Below are positions 19,875-29,592 of a DNA stretch of 55,181 nt, one piece after another. The first letter of the stretch is position 1. The number at the start of each line of letters is the position of its first letter. The DNA is from an uncultured Bacteroidia bacterium (GTDB lineage Bacteria > Bacteroidota > Bacteroidia > J057 > CALDDN01), in NCBI GenBank assembly GCA_937936615.1, contig CALDDN010000054.1:1-55181 (forward strand). The letters are read 5' to 3'. The notes beneath the pieces are model-generated. The model did no database searches, was not told the origin of the DNA, and saw nothing but the letters and a program-made list of their open reading frames with translations. A program made the position numbers and the translations under genes.

Positions 19875-21302
19875 TCATAAACCGAAGATATCGCGGGAGA
19901 TGCGCAGCAGGCGAACGTCAGCAAAGGAATCGGCCAGCAGGTGCAGGCCATAGGGCAGGCCGTTGCTGTGCCGACCCACCGGCAGCGATACCGCCGGCAT
20001 GCCTACGAGGTTGGCGTGTACGGTATAGACGTCGGACAGGTACATGGCAATGGGGTCGTCGATCTTTTCACCGAGACGAAAGGCCGTCGTTGGGGTGGTA
20101 GGGGTCAGCAGCACATCGCATCGCTTGAGGAGCTGGCGAGTCGCATCGTAGATTATGCGACGCACCTGCTGCGCCTTGCGGTAGTAGGCGTCTTTGTAGC
20201 CTGCCGACAGCACGAAAGTCCCTAGAGCGATACGCCGCTTCACTTCGGGACCGAAGCCCTCGCTTCGGGTGCGGGTGTAGAGGTCTTCGAGGTTCTGCAC
20301 ACCGTCCGCACGGTAGCCGTAGCGCACGCCGTCGTAGCGGGCCAGATTCGACGAAGCTTCGGCCGTCGTCAGCACATAGTACGCCGGTATCAGGTACTCC
20401 AGATAGGGAAATTCGAGCCATTCGATGCGGTGGCCTTGGCTTTCGAGGCGGGCTGCCGTATCGAGGACGGCCTGACGGATTTCAGGGTCCAGTCCCTCGG
20501 TTTCGACGGCTTCGCGCAGGATGCCCACGTGCAGCGGTTCGGTCAGGGGCTGCTCGTAGTCGGCCCAGCTTTCGAGGGGGCAGGTAGCCGAGGTGTTGTC
20601 GCGTTCGTCGGCCCCGCCCATCGCCAGGAAGAGGCGGGCCGCGTCGTCCACCGTGTGGGTCAACGGGCCAATCTGATCAAAGGACGAGGCGTAAGCGATA
20701 AGCCCGTAGCGCGAGACCCGTCCGTAGGTGGGCTTGAAACCGACCAGCCCGCAGAGAGCCGCCGGCTGACGCACCGAGCCGCCCGTGTCGCTGCCCAAAG
20801 CTGCCAGGCACAGACCCGCCGCCACCGCTGCCGCCGAGCCACCCGACGAGCCACCGGGCACGCGCTCTTCGTCCAGCGGATTGCGCACCGGCCCGAAGGC
20901 CGAGTTTTCGTTCGACGAGCCCATGGCAAACTCGTCGCAGTTGAGGCTGCCGATCACCAGCGCATCCTGGGCCAGCAACCTTTCGAGAGCCGTCGCCGTA
21001 AAAAGGGAACGGAAATTGCCTAGAATTTTGGAAGAAGCCCGCAAAGGGTGACGGGCATAGCAGATCACATCCTTGATACCCAGGAACATCCCGGCCAGCG
21101 GTCCTGCCTCGCCGCGTGTCCAGCGGTCATCGAGGGCACGGGCCTGAGCCAGCAGCTCGTCCGCATAGACATCGAGGTAGGCGTTCAGGCTACGGCGGGC
21201 CTCGATGCGTTCCAGATAGCCTTCGGCCAAGGCAGCAAATGATATTTCATCCTGCCGACGTGCTTCTTGCACAGCGTGCAGGGTGCGATAAATGGGCTTC
21301 AC
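19875..21302 (-). CDS. gatA: Asp-tRNA(Asn)/Glu-tRNA(Gln) amidotransferase subunit A
   Basis: GGSSGGSAAAVAAGLCLAALGSDTGGSVRQPAALCGLVGFKPTYGRVSRYG amidase signature. Confidence 0.95.
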   Translation of the reverse strand: MKPIYRTLHAVQEARRQDEISFAALAEGYLERIEARRSLNAYLDVYADELLAQARALDDRWTRGEAGPLAGMFLGIKDVICYARHPLRASSKILGNFRSLFTATALERLLAQDALVIGSLNCDEFAMGSSNENSAFGPVRNPLDEERVPGGSSGGSAAAVAAGLCLAALGSDTGGSVRQPAALCGLVGFKPTYGRVSRYGLIAYASSFDQIGPLTHTVDDAARLFLAMGGADERDNTSATCPLESWADYEQPLTEPLHVGILREAVETEGLDPEIRQAVLDTAARLESQGHRIEWLEFPYLEYLIPAYYVLTTAEASSNLARYDGVRYGYRADGVQNLEDLYTRTRSEGFGPEVKRRIALGTFVLSAGYKDAYYRKAQQVRRIIYDATRQLLKRCDVLLTPTTPTTAFRLGEKIDDPIAMYLSDVYTVHANLVGMPAVSLPVGRHSNGLPYGLHLLADSFADVRLLRISRDIFGL

Positions 21303-21465
21303 AGCAAACGACGAGCTTCAGCGGCTCGCAGATTTCAGGTTCGTCAATAGGTCTGCGTGCTTTGTTGCTTCGGTCAGAAAGTATAAAACTCTTTTGGTCT
21401 CAAATCAAGAAAAGAAAGTTCGCGGGCTTTATCTGCAAGAAATAGAAAAGAGCGGAGCCAGTCTC

Positions 21466-21708
21466 TCAGGAAGACTTGGCGGGCGGCTCGGTTTTACGGG
21501 CCGCATCGGATGTCTGGTCGATCTCCTTCTGGATTTCGTTTTTGACGTTGTTGGTGGCGTTTTTGAATTCGCGGATACCTTGGCCGAGGCCGCGGGCAAA
21601 TTCCGGAATCTTGCGGGCACCAAAAAGAATCAGTACAGCCAGGACGATGAGCAGGATTTCCTGCGTGCCCAAGCCCATCAGAGCGAAAAGAAAGGAATCG
21701 AATACCAT
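21466..21708 (-). CDS. tatA: Sec-independent protein translocase TatA/E
   Basis: GLGTQEILLIVLAVLILFGARKIPEFARGLGQGIREFK; start at 21708, TAGATTTG on minus at 21722-21715. Confidence 0.93.
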   Translation of the reverse strand: MVFDSFLFALMGLGTQEILLIVLAVLILFGARKIPEFARGLGQGIREFKNATNNVKNEIQKEIDQTSDAARKTEPPAKSS

Positions 21709-21947
21709 GACGGACAAATCTACAAAAACTATGTGTTTCGCAGATAGAACAACGACGGAGGGGCAGCGGTTCGTGTGGCGAGAATGTGCAAAAGCGGACG
21801 GCCCCCTTTGTTGCACTGCTCCGCGGCGAGGATAGCGATATCATCCCGCGGGGCAGCGAACGGAACCGCTCGAATTCCACATCTGAAATCTGGTTTAAAA
21901 AAGTGAAAGGCATCTAAAGCCATTGATCTCCAAATGCAGCTCGAATA

Positions 21948-22805
21948 TTGAAGATCAATACAAGTTCAATTTTTTTTGGAAAAAAACATACTTACCCTGT
22001 GGTTCATCCGCCCGACGACCTGAACCCCGAAGATCTGCTGCTGCGCGATCTGCTCGAAAACCGACACGATCGTTACAACCGGGCCGATTTCATTGCCGAG
22101 GACCCCATTTCCCTGCCTCATCGCTTCACGCAGCGCGAGGATATCGAAATCGCAGGTTTTTGGGCCGCAACCCTTGCTTGGGGCCGTCGCAGCAGCATCC
22201 TGAGCAGCGGTCGGCGGCTGCTGGCTTTGATGGACGATGCCCCTGCCGACTTTACCCACAGGGCCACAGGCCGCGACCTCGACCGCCTGCAAGGTTTTGT
22301 GCACCGTACCTTCAACGGAACCGATGCCGTGTTTTTCGTGCAGGGCCTGCAGCGGCTTTACCGGCACGAAGGCGGTCTGATGGGTTTTTTTGCCCGCCAT
22401 TGTCCGCCCCAAGCCCCCGATACCGGCGAGGCTCTGGCGGCTTTGCATGCCTGGTTCTTTGCCCAGCCCGAGGCCCTGCCTCGCTCGCGGCGGCACCTCT
22501 CCGATCCCAGTCGCGGTTCGGCCGCCAAGCGGCTTTCGATGTTTCTGCGCTGGATGGTGCGCCGCGACAGCCGGGGCGTCGATTTCGGACTTTGGTCCGC
22601 CCCCAGGCCCTGCCAGCTCGTCTGTCCCCTCGACGTCCATACCGCCGGCATCAGCCGCCAGCTGGGCCTGCTCCGGCGCAAAACCAACGACTGGAAAGCC
22701 GCCCGCGAGCTGACGGACCGGCTCCGCCAGTTCGACGCCACCGATCCCGTGCGCTTCGATTTCGCCCTCTTTGGTCTGGGGGTCTACGAGCGGGGGCAAT
22801 TTTAG
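21948..22805 (+). CDS. TIGR02757 family protein (DUF2400)
   Basis: NRADFIAEDPISLPHRFTQREDIEIAGFWAATLAWGRR, LDVHTAGISRQLGLLRRKTNDWKAA; true start may be GTG near 22000. Confidence 0.85.
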   Translation: MKINTSSIFFGKKHTYPVVHPPDDLNPEDLLLRDLLENRHDRYNRADFIAEDPISLPHRFTQREDIEIAGFWAATLAWGRRSSILSSGRRLLALMDDAPADFTHRATGRDLDRLQGFVHRTFNGTDAVFFVQGLQRLYRHEGGLMGFFARHCPPQAPDTGEALAALHAWFFAQPEALPRSRRHLSDPSRGSAAKRLSMFLRWMVRRDSRGVDFGLWSAPRPCQLVCPLDVHTAGISRQLGLLRRKTNDWKAARELTDRLRQFDATDPVRFDFALFGLGVYERGQF

Positions 22806-22838
22806 GATTGGATCGGCAGCGTTGTTGCCAGTCGGCCA

Positions 22839-24191
22839 TCAGGCCGTGCCGATGTAGGTAAAGGGGCTTAGAGCCTTCAATTCGGCGGTCAGCTCGGGGC
22901 TGAAGCTCTGGGCATCGATCCACCCGTGCAGGGTCTGGCGGTCGAGGGGATGTCCGGTACGGGTCAGGGCTTTAAGGTCGTCGTAGGCGCGATCGTGGCC
23001 CTCGCGGCGCAGGATGGTCTGCAGGGCCTCGGCCAGCACCTGCCAGTTGGCTTCGAGGTCGCGATCCAATGCAGCGGCGTTGGGACTCAGCTTCTCAAGG
23101 CCACGGGCCAGCGACTCCAAGGCGATAAGTGTCCAGGCCAGGGGCAGGCCCATGTTTCGTGTAACGGTCGAGTCGGAGAGGTCGCGCTGCAGCCGCGAAA
23201 CGGGCAGCTTGTTGCTCAGGTGATCGAAGAGCGCGTTGGCCAGCCCCAGATTGCCCTCGGCATTTTCAAAATCGATCGGATTGACCTTGTGGGGCATGGC
23301 CGACGACCCGGCTTCGCCGACCCGTACTTCCAGTTTGAAATAATCGAGGCCGATGTAGTACCAGCAGTCGCGGGCCAGGTCGAGCAGAATGACGTTGATG
23401 CGGCGCAGCGCGTCGAAGATGGCGGCCAGTCCGTCGTAGTGGTCGATCTGGGTGGTGGTGCGGTTGCGCATCAGACCCAGCCGTTCGCCGACGAAACGGT
23501 CGGCAAAAGCCGGCCAGTCCACCCCCGGGAACGCTGCCACATGGGCGTTGAAGTTGCCCGTTGCGCCGCCAAACTTCGCAGGGTAATCGAGCATATCGAG
23601 CAGGCGCAGGGCGTTGTGCAGCCGTTCGATGAAAACACGCAGTTCCTTGCCCAGGGTCGTGGGTGAGGCCGGCTGGCCGTGGGTACGGGCCAGCATGGGC
23701 CGGCGGGCCGTAGCTTCGGCCAGCTGCTCGAGTCGCTCGAGCACGCGCTGGTAGCCGCGGCTCAGCACCCGTTCGATCGAGTCGCGCAGCATCAGGGGCA
23801 GGGCCGTGTTGTTCACATCCTGCGACGTCAGCCCAAAATGGACATAGGGCAGCAAGGCCTGGGCCTGAATGAGGCCACTTTCGCGGATGCGCTCCCGCAG
23901 GTAGATTTCGAGGGCTTTGACGTCGTGATTGGTCGTGCGTTCGATTTCTTTCACGCGGCGGGCCTGCAGGCGATCGAAGCCCGTGACGAGGCTGCGCAGC
24001 ACGTCGCGATCGGGCAGGGCCAGAATCGGCAGACTGACCTCGGGAACGCGGGCCAGCTCGATGAGGTATTCGACTTCGACGTGGAGGCGGTAGCGAAAAA
24101 AAGCCACTTCCGACCACATCGCCTCCAGCGGTGCCGTCAGGTGGCGGTACCGCCCGTCGATGGGTGCTATGGCGGTCAGTGGTTCGTACAT
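22839..24191 (-). CDS. purB: adenylosuccinate lyase
   Basis: SSAMPHKVNPIDFENAEGNLG signature; MYEPLTAIAPIDGRY start. Confidence 0.96.
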   Translation of the reverse strand: MYEPLTAIAPIDGRYRHLTAPLEAMWSEVAFFRYRLHVEVEYLIELARVPEVSLPILALPDRDVLRSLVTGFDRLQARRVKEIERTTNHDVKALEIYLRERIRESGLIQAQALLPYVHFGLTSQDVNNTALPLMLRDSIERVLSRGYQRVLERLEQLAEATARRPMLARTHGQPASPTTLGKELRVFIERLHNALRLLDMLDYPAKFGGATGNFNAHVAAFPGVDWPAFADRFVGERLGLMRNRTTTQIDHYDGLAAIFDALRRINVILLDLARDCWYYIGLDYFKLEVRVGEAGSSAMPHKVNPIDFENAEGNLGLANALFDHLSNKLPVSRLQRDLSDSTVTRNMGLPLAWTLIALESLARGLEKLSPNAAALDRDLEANWQVLAEALQTILRREGHDRAYDDLKALTRTGHPLDRQTLHGWIDAQSFSPELTAELKALSPFTYIGTA

Positions 24192-24208
24192 GACTTGGCT
24201 GGGGCGGT

Positions 24209-25048
24209 TCAGGCGGTAGCGGCGGGCGGGTCGGGCAGCAGATCGAGCAGGGCCTCGCTCAGGCCCGTGGTCGAAAAACCGCCGTCGTGGTAGAGGTTCT
24301 GCATCGTCAGTTTGCGGGTCAGATCGGAAAACAGTACGACGATGAAATCGGCGCATTCCTCGGCCGTGGCGTTACCCAGGGGCGAGAGCAGCTCTCCGTA
24401 CTGGAGCATCTTCTGGAAGCCCGCAATGCCCGAACCTGCCGTCGTGGGAGTCGGCGACTGCGAGACGGTATTGACGCGCACGCCGTCGCGACGGGCGAAG
24501 TGATAGCCAAACGTACGGGCGATCGATTCGAGCAGAGCCTTGGCCTCAGTCATATCGTCGTACTTGGGGAAGGCCCGCTGTGCAGCGATGTAGCTCAGGG
24601 CCACCACCGAGCCGCCCCGCCGGAATGCCTGCCGTTTCCAGGCCACCTGCAGCATCTTATGAAAGGAAACAGCCGATATGTCGTAGGTTTTCTGTAGAAA
24701 ATCGTAATTCAGATCGGTATACGGCCTGTTTTTTCGTACATTCATCGACATGCCGATGGAATGAAGCAGGAAATCGATCTGCCCGAACCGCTCCTGGGCG
24801 GCGGCGTAGAGTTTCTCCAGGTCGTCGAGGCTGGTGGCATCGGCAGGTACGATCTCGCTGCCCGTTTCCTCGGCCAGACGTTGCAGCGATCCCAGGCGCA
24901 AGGCTACGGGCGTGTTCGTCAAGAGGAAACGAGCACCGGCGGCGTGCGCCCGCAGGGCCGTCTGCCAGGCAATCGACGTCTCGTCCAAAGCACCGGTGAT
25001 GATGCCCGTTTTTCCAGCCAGAAGCTGGGGATAGGCTTGCGTAGACAC
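24209..25048 (-). CDS. fabI: enoyl-[acyl-carrier-protein] reductase
   Basis: KTGIITGALDETSIAWQTALRAHAAGA, LLHSIGMSMN; GTG start. Confidence 0.92.
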   Translation of the reverse strand: MSTQAYPQLLAGKTGIITGALDETSIAWQTALRAHAAGARFLLTNTPVALRLGSLQRLAEETGSEIVPADATSLDDLEKLYAAAQERFGQIDFLLHSIGMSMNVRKNRPYTDLNYDFLQKTYDISAVSFHKMLQVAWKRQAFRRGGSVVALSYIAAQRAFPKYDDMTEAKALLESIARTFGYHFARRDGVRVNTVSQSPTPTTAGSGIAGFQKMLQYGELLSPLGNATAEECADFIVVLFSDLTRKLTMQNLYHDGGFSTTGLSEALLDLLPDPPAATA

Positions 25049-25105
25049 GTTCAGGCTAACTGATGGGGTGGCAAAGCGCGAAAATAGTCAAAATTCAACC
25101 TGCTG

Positions 25106-25199
25106 CAGTCCTGCGACCAGCCGGTCGCTGACTGGGCCTGCTCTTGACAGCAACCCAGTCGGTTGGAAGCCCCCTCGGAGGCCCGAAGGCCGGTCTTCC
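25106..25199 (-). other. structured intergenic island (candidate ncRNA/leader)
   Basis: Nested inverted repeats: CAGTC-CT-GCGACC-AGCC-GGTCGC-T-GACTG (25106-25134), GACTGGG/CCCAGTC (25130-25136/25154-25160), GGCC-CGAA-GGCC (25180-25191; C(UUCG)G on minus), GGAAG/CTTCC (25165-25169/25195-25199). Confidence 0.4.
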
Positions 25200-25374
25200 G
25201 ACGAGCTGTGCACCGATCGCACCGGCTGCCACCCGGCTGTAAGGATCGTCTGTATGATTTCTTTCCAATAAGCTGGTTTTTTTTCAAGCCATATTGGATA
25301 CAAATTTGGATTTGAATCGCTGAAATGATCGAAGTAGACTCAAGACAACTTTGGTAATTGATCGTAAAAAAACA

Positions 25375-25848
25375 ATGAGTCAGACCCGGAAATGGCGCGG
25401 CTTGCTTGGATTGTTCATCGGGCTGTATCTTGCAGGCTGTCAAGCCCCAAAGCCCCAAGCCATGGAAAAACAGATCATCATCGAACCCGCTGCCGGCAGC
25501 CCCATAGGCCCCTACAGTCAGGCCGTCCGCGTCGGTAATTTACTCTTCGTTTCGGGCCAGATTGGCCTCGATCCCAGTACGGGCGAACTTCAAGGCCCCG
25601 ACTTCGAGGACGAAGTCAAGCAAATGATGACCAACCTTGGGGCCATTCTGGCCAAGGCAGGCACTGGCTTTGATCAGGTCATCAAATCAACGATCTACAT
25701 CCGCGACATGGGGCAGTTTGCGGAGCTTAACAGCCTGTATGGCAGCCACTTCACGGCGGGCCATTACCCCGCCCGCGAGACAGTCGAGGTGTCGGGCCTG
25801 CCCAAGAATGCCCGCTGCGAAATCTCGGTCGTGGCTCTGGTGCCTTGA
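25375..25848 (+). CDS. ridA: RidA family protein with N-terminal lipoprotein signal
   Basis: SPIGPYSQAVRVGNLLFVSGQIGLDPSTGEL; N-terminus MSQTRKWRGLLGLFIGLYLAGCQ with lipobox. Confidence 0.88.
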   Translation: MSQTRKWRGLLGLFIGLYLAGCQAPKPQAMEKQIIIEPAAGSPIGPYSQAVRVGNLLFVSGQIGLDPSTGELQGPDFEDEVKQMMTNLGAILAKAGTGFDQVIKSTIYIRDMGQFAELNSLYGSHFTAGHYPARETVEVSGLPKNARCEISVVALVP

Positions 25849-26020
25849 GCACAGCAGGCTATCTGTCTGTTATATTCGCCTGCTGGCCATTCACCTCAGC
25901 CTTGAGAATGAAAAAGCGAAAGCAGCATCGGGCCTTTCCGCCCGAGTCGATGGGAGATTAAAAACCGCCTGTACAGACAGCCAGCCAATCGGTCCTTTTG
26001 CAGAACTTGCTGCATCGATC

Positions 26021-27163
26021 ATGCGCTTTGAAGAGTACGGCGGCCAGCGGGCCGCCCAACAGCAATTCCTGCAGCTCGTGCAAGGCGGGCGGATGCCCCA
26101 TGCCCTGCTGGTGCGCGGGCCGGAGGGGGCCGCCCCTCTAGGTTTCGTGCAGGCAGCCCTGCAGCGGCTGGCCTGCGAGCACCCCACCGAAACCGACAGC
26201 TGCGGCCACTGCAACGGCTGTCGTCAGGCTGCCGCTCTGCAACATCCCGACCAAATCTGGCTCTTTCCCTATTTCAGCCAGATCAAGGATGGACGGCCCG
26301 CTACCACCGAGGATTTTCTGGCCGCCTTTCAGGAGGCGGCTGCCGGTACCCTCGATTTCGGTCCTGCCGACTGGGCTGCCGCTCTGGATGCCGAAAACAA
26401 ACAGCTGGCCATCCCCGTGCATGAAATCCGCAACCTGCGCCGCAGTCTGTCGCTCGCGCGGGGGGGGCGGGGCTACCGCTGCGTCGTCCTCTGGCAGGCC
26501 GAGCTGCTGCGCCCCGAAGCGGCCAACGCCCTGCTCAAGGTGCTGGAAGAACCTCCGGAACGGACCCTCTTTTTTCTGCTCGTCGAAGGCGAGGGCGCGT
26601 TGCTGCCCACCATTGTATCGCGCTGCCAGCAGCTGCGCCTGGCCCGCTGGTCGGTGCAGGAACTGGCAACGCTGCTGCCGCGTCTGCTCGAGGTGCCCGA
26701 GAGCCATGCCCGCGAGCTGGCCCAGATCGCCGATGGCAGCCTCTACCGTGCGGTGGCCATCGCCCGCCAGAGTGATGCTGCCTTGCACGAGACCTTCGTG
26801 CAGTGGATGCGCCGCTGCCATAGTGGCAACCTGACCGAACTCATCCAGTGGACGCAGGAGATCAACCGGCAGCCCAAAGAGTATCATAAGCTGCTCCTGA
26901 CCTATGGTTTGGGGCGGATTCGCGATGCCCTGCTCTTTGCGTGCGGCGTGCCCCAGCTTGCAGCTGTAGCTGGGGTCCAGCGCGAATTTGTACGCAAGTT
27001 TGCTGCAGTTCAGACCTTCGAGAGTCTGGAACAAGTCGCCGAGGCCCTCGAGGACCTCTTGACCGAAATCGGTCAGAATGCCAATACACAGGCTGCGTTT
27101 TTCAACGCCAGCTACCGGCTCATGAAGTCGTTTCAGCAGGCCAGGCAGGCCGTCAGCCGCTGA
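26021..27163 (+). CDS. holB: DNA polymerase III delta' subunit-like clamp-loader protein
   Basis: PHALLVRGPEGAAPLGFVQAAL, CGHCNGCRQ zinc motif, AELLRPEAANALLKVLEEPPERTLFFLL. Confidence 0.88.
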   Translation: MRFEEYGGQRAAQQQFLQLVQGGRMPHALLVRGPEGAAPLGFVQAALQRLACEHPTETDSCGHCNGCRQAAALQHPDQIWLFPYFSQIKDGRPATTEDFLAAFQEAAAGTLDFGPADWAAALDAENKQLAIPVHEIRNLRRSLSLARGGRGYRCVVLWQAELLRPEAANALLKVLEEPPERTLFFLLVEGEGALLPTIVSRCQQLRLARWSVQELATLLPRLLEVPESHARELAQIADGSLYRAVAIARQSDAALHETFVQWMRRCHSGNLTELIQWTQEINRQPKEYHKLLLTYGLGRIRDALLFACGVPQLAAVAGVQREFVRKFAAVQTFESLEQVAEALEDLLTEIGQNANTQAAFFNASYRLMKSFQQARQAVSR

Positions 27164-27169
27164 TGTCGA

Positions 27170-29251
27170 TCAATCGTTGATCAATCGTTCAAGCACACGC
27201 GCCACTTTCTCGGCACTGGGAAGCACCATTTGCTCGAGAGTCGAATTGAGGGGAATGCAGGGAGTGTTCTCGCTGCCGAGCAGCTCGGGGGGGGCATCCA
27301 GGTAGCGGAAGCAGCGTCGGGCTATGCGGCCTGTCAGGGCTTCAGCAAAGGAATTGACGGGGTTTTCCTCCGTCAGAACCAGTACCTTGCCGTGGCGGCG
27401 GACGATGTCTTCGATCATGGGCCAGTCGAGCGGTTCGAGGGTGCGCAAGTCCAGAATTTCGATCTGCCCCGGCAGGAACTGGCGGGCAGCATTCAAGGCC
27501 CAGTGCACGCCCATGCCGTAGGTAACCACCGCGCAGCTTTCGCCCGATTCGATGCGGGCAGGGTCGGCGTGCAGAAAGGTACGGGCCTTGCCCAGGGGGA
27601 TGATGTACTGATCGTCCGGCTCAATGGTCTGGGCTTCTTTCGTGCCGGGCACTTTCGACCAGTACAGTCCTTTATGTTCGAGCATCACTACGGGGTTCGG
27701 GTCGTAGAAGGCGGCCTTGAGCAGCCCCTTGAGGTCGGCGGCATTCGAGGGGTAAACTACCTTGATGCCGTGGATGTTGAGCAGCACCGATTCCACACTC
27801 GACGAATGGAACGGCCCGCCCGAGCCGTAGGCCCCGATTGGCACACGGATCAGCGACTGAATGGGCCATTTGCCGTACGACAGGTAGTAGGACCGGCTCA
27901 GCTCGGTAAAGAGCTGGTTGAGGCCCGGCCAGATGTAGTCGGCAAACTGGATTTCGACGATGGGCTTGAGGCCCACGGCCGACATGCCCGCCGTGCTGCC
28001 TACGATGTAGGCTTCCTGAATGGGGGTGTTGAAGACGCGCTCGCGCCCGTACTTGTCGGCCAGGGTGGCGGCTTCGCGAAAAACCCCGCCCAGCCGGCCG
28101 CCTACGTCCTGGCCGTAGAGCAGGGCTTCGGGATGCTGGCGCAGCAGGTCGTCCATGGCATGCAGCACGGCATCGACCATGACGATTTTTTTGCCACCAG
28201 CGGGTTCACGGGTGCCGCGTTCCTCGGTGATGGGCGTGGGGGCGTAGTAGTAGCTGTGGATGTCGTTGGGTTCGGGGGCGGCCTTGGCCCGCTCGAAGTC
28301 CTGACGTACGGTCTCGCGGGCGTCGGCTTCGATCTCGCGCAGTACTTCTTCGGTCAGGCCCATGCGCAGCAGTTCCTGACCGAAGAGAACGAAGGGGTCT
28401 TTGGCGCGGCTGGCTTCGAGTTCAGCCTCGGGGCGGTACCATTCGCGGCGAACGCCCGAGGTGTGGTGCCCGATGAGGCCTACCTTGGCGTGGATGAGGA
28501 AGGGCCGTCGCTCGCTGCGTACGGTCTGGAGCACGCGGTGCAGCACGTTGTAGCTGGCGATGAAATCGCTGCCATCGACACGCACCACCTCCAGCCCCTT
28601 GAAGCCCTGGGCGTATTCGTACGCTTCCATGGCGTAAATCTCGTCGGCGTAGGCCGAAATGCTCCAGTTGTTGTCCTGCACCAGGTAGATGATGGGCACA
28701 GCATGCAGCACGGCCATTTGCAGGGCTTCGGCGACTTCGCCCTCGGTCATCGAGCCGTCGCCCAGGGAACACACTACTACGGGGGGCTGGCGGTAGTCGT
28801 CGGGGATGAGACCCATTTTCTCGCGGTATTTCAGCCCTTGGGCGGCACCGGTGGCGGGTATGGCCTGCATGCCCGTCGACGACGACTGGTAGGGCACCTG
28901 GGTCTGATGTTCGCGGCGCAGGCTGGGGTGGCCGTAGTAGTGCCGTCCGCCCGAGAACGGATCGTCGCGTTTGGCCAGGTTCTGTAGAAACATCTCGTAA
29001 GGCGTCATGCCAATGCCCAGCAGGATCGACTCGTCGCGGTAGTAGGGGTAGACGTAGTCGGTGGGCAGCAGCTGCAGGGCAGCAGCCAGCTGAATGGCTT
29101 CGTGGCCGCGCGAGGTCGAGTGCACGTATTTGAAAAGTTCGCGGTGGCTGTCGAAAGTTTCGGCCAGTTCCTGGGCATAGCACATGAGCCGCCAGGCTTT
29201 GAGGAGCACATCGAGATCGATTTGAACGGAGACGGACGGTGCGGAAGTCAT
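27170..29251 (-). CDS. 2-oxoacid (branched-chain/pyruvate) dehydrogenase E1, alpha and beta fused
   Basis: alpha: GDGSMTEGEVAEALQMA-VLHAVPIIYLVQDNNWSIS TPP motif; beta: FNTPIQEAYIVGSTAGMSAVGLKPIVEIQFADYIWPGLNQL. Confidence 0.93.
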   Translation of the reverse strand: MTSAPSVSVQIDLDVLLKAWRLMCYAQELAETFDSHRELFKYVHSTSRGHEAIQLAAALQLLPTDYVYPYYRDESILLGIGMTPYEMFLQNLAKRDDPFSGGRHYYGHPSLRREHQTQVPYQSSSTGMQAIPATGAAQGLKYREKMGLIPDDYRQPPVVVCSLGDGSMTEGEVAEALQMAVLHAVPIIYLVQDNNWSISAYADEIYAMEAYEYAQGFKGLEVVRVDGSDFIASYNVLHRVLQTVRSERRPFLIHAKVGLIGHHTSGVRREWYRPEAELEASRAKDPFVLFGQELLRMGLTEEVLREIEADARETVRQDFERAKAAPEPNDIHSYYYAPTPITEERGTREPAGGKKIVMVDAVLHAMDDLLRQHPEALLYGQDVGGRLGGVFREAATLADKYGRERVFNTPIQEAYIVGSTAGMSAVGLKPIVEIQFADYIWPGLNQLFTELSRSYYLSYGKWPIQSLIRVPIGAYGSGGPFHSSSVESVLLNIHGIKVVYPSNAADLKGLLKAAFYDPNPVVMLEHKGLYWSKVPGTKEAQTIEPDDQYIIPLGKARTFLHADPARIESGESCAVVTYGMGVHWALNAARQFLPGQIEILDLRTLEPLDWPMIEDIVRRHGKVLVLTEENPVNSFAEALTGRIARRCFRYLDAPPELLGSENTPCIPLNSTLEQMVLPSAEKVARVLERLIND

Positions 29252-29592
29252 AAGGCGTAGGACCGGGCTTTGTTGCTGTCGGTCAGCAGCGTTTGAATTT
29301 ACAAAAAAACCGACTCGAGGAATCCGATCGACCGGCAGCCTACCCATTCGTGCTTTTCAGGCGATGTTGAGTGGCGGTTTCGGGGTAAATTGGGCTGCGG
29401 TGGCGAGTTTGAAGTTCGGGGGCTGCCGTTCGAAGTTACTTTTTTGCTTTATTCGAAAAAATATTTTGAAAAAGTTTTCTTGTTTGATAAAAAAATTTAA
29501 AAATAATTGACACTTTCAGTCATCCTTCCGTTTTCGGACTTGCCTGGTCTCCTGTTCGTTGGGTTACTGTTCAGGGGCATTAAATTCAGCCC

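Noticed and set aside
20068-20421. Possible frameshift within gatA (overlapping ORFs)
   Set aside because: The main gatA frame is uninterrupted 19875-21302 with intact signature.
25051-25458. 135-aa minus-strand ORF over the fabI-ridA spacer
   Set aside because: Overlaps the structured island and ridA start, no domain-like sequence; RNA structure explains the region better.
27230-28987. 585-aa plus-strand ORF opposite the E1 dehydrogenase
   Set aside because: Shadow ORF; the E1 alpha/beta frame is clearly the coding one.
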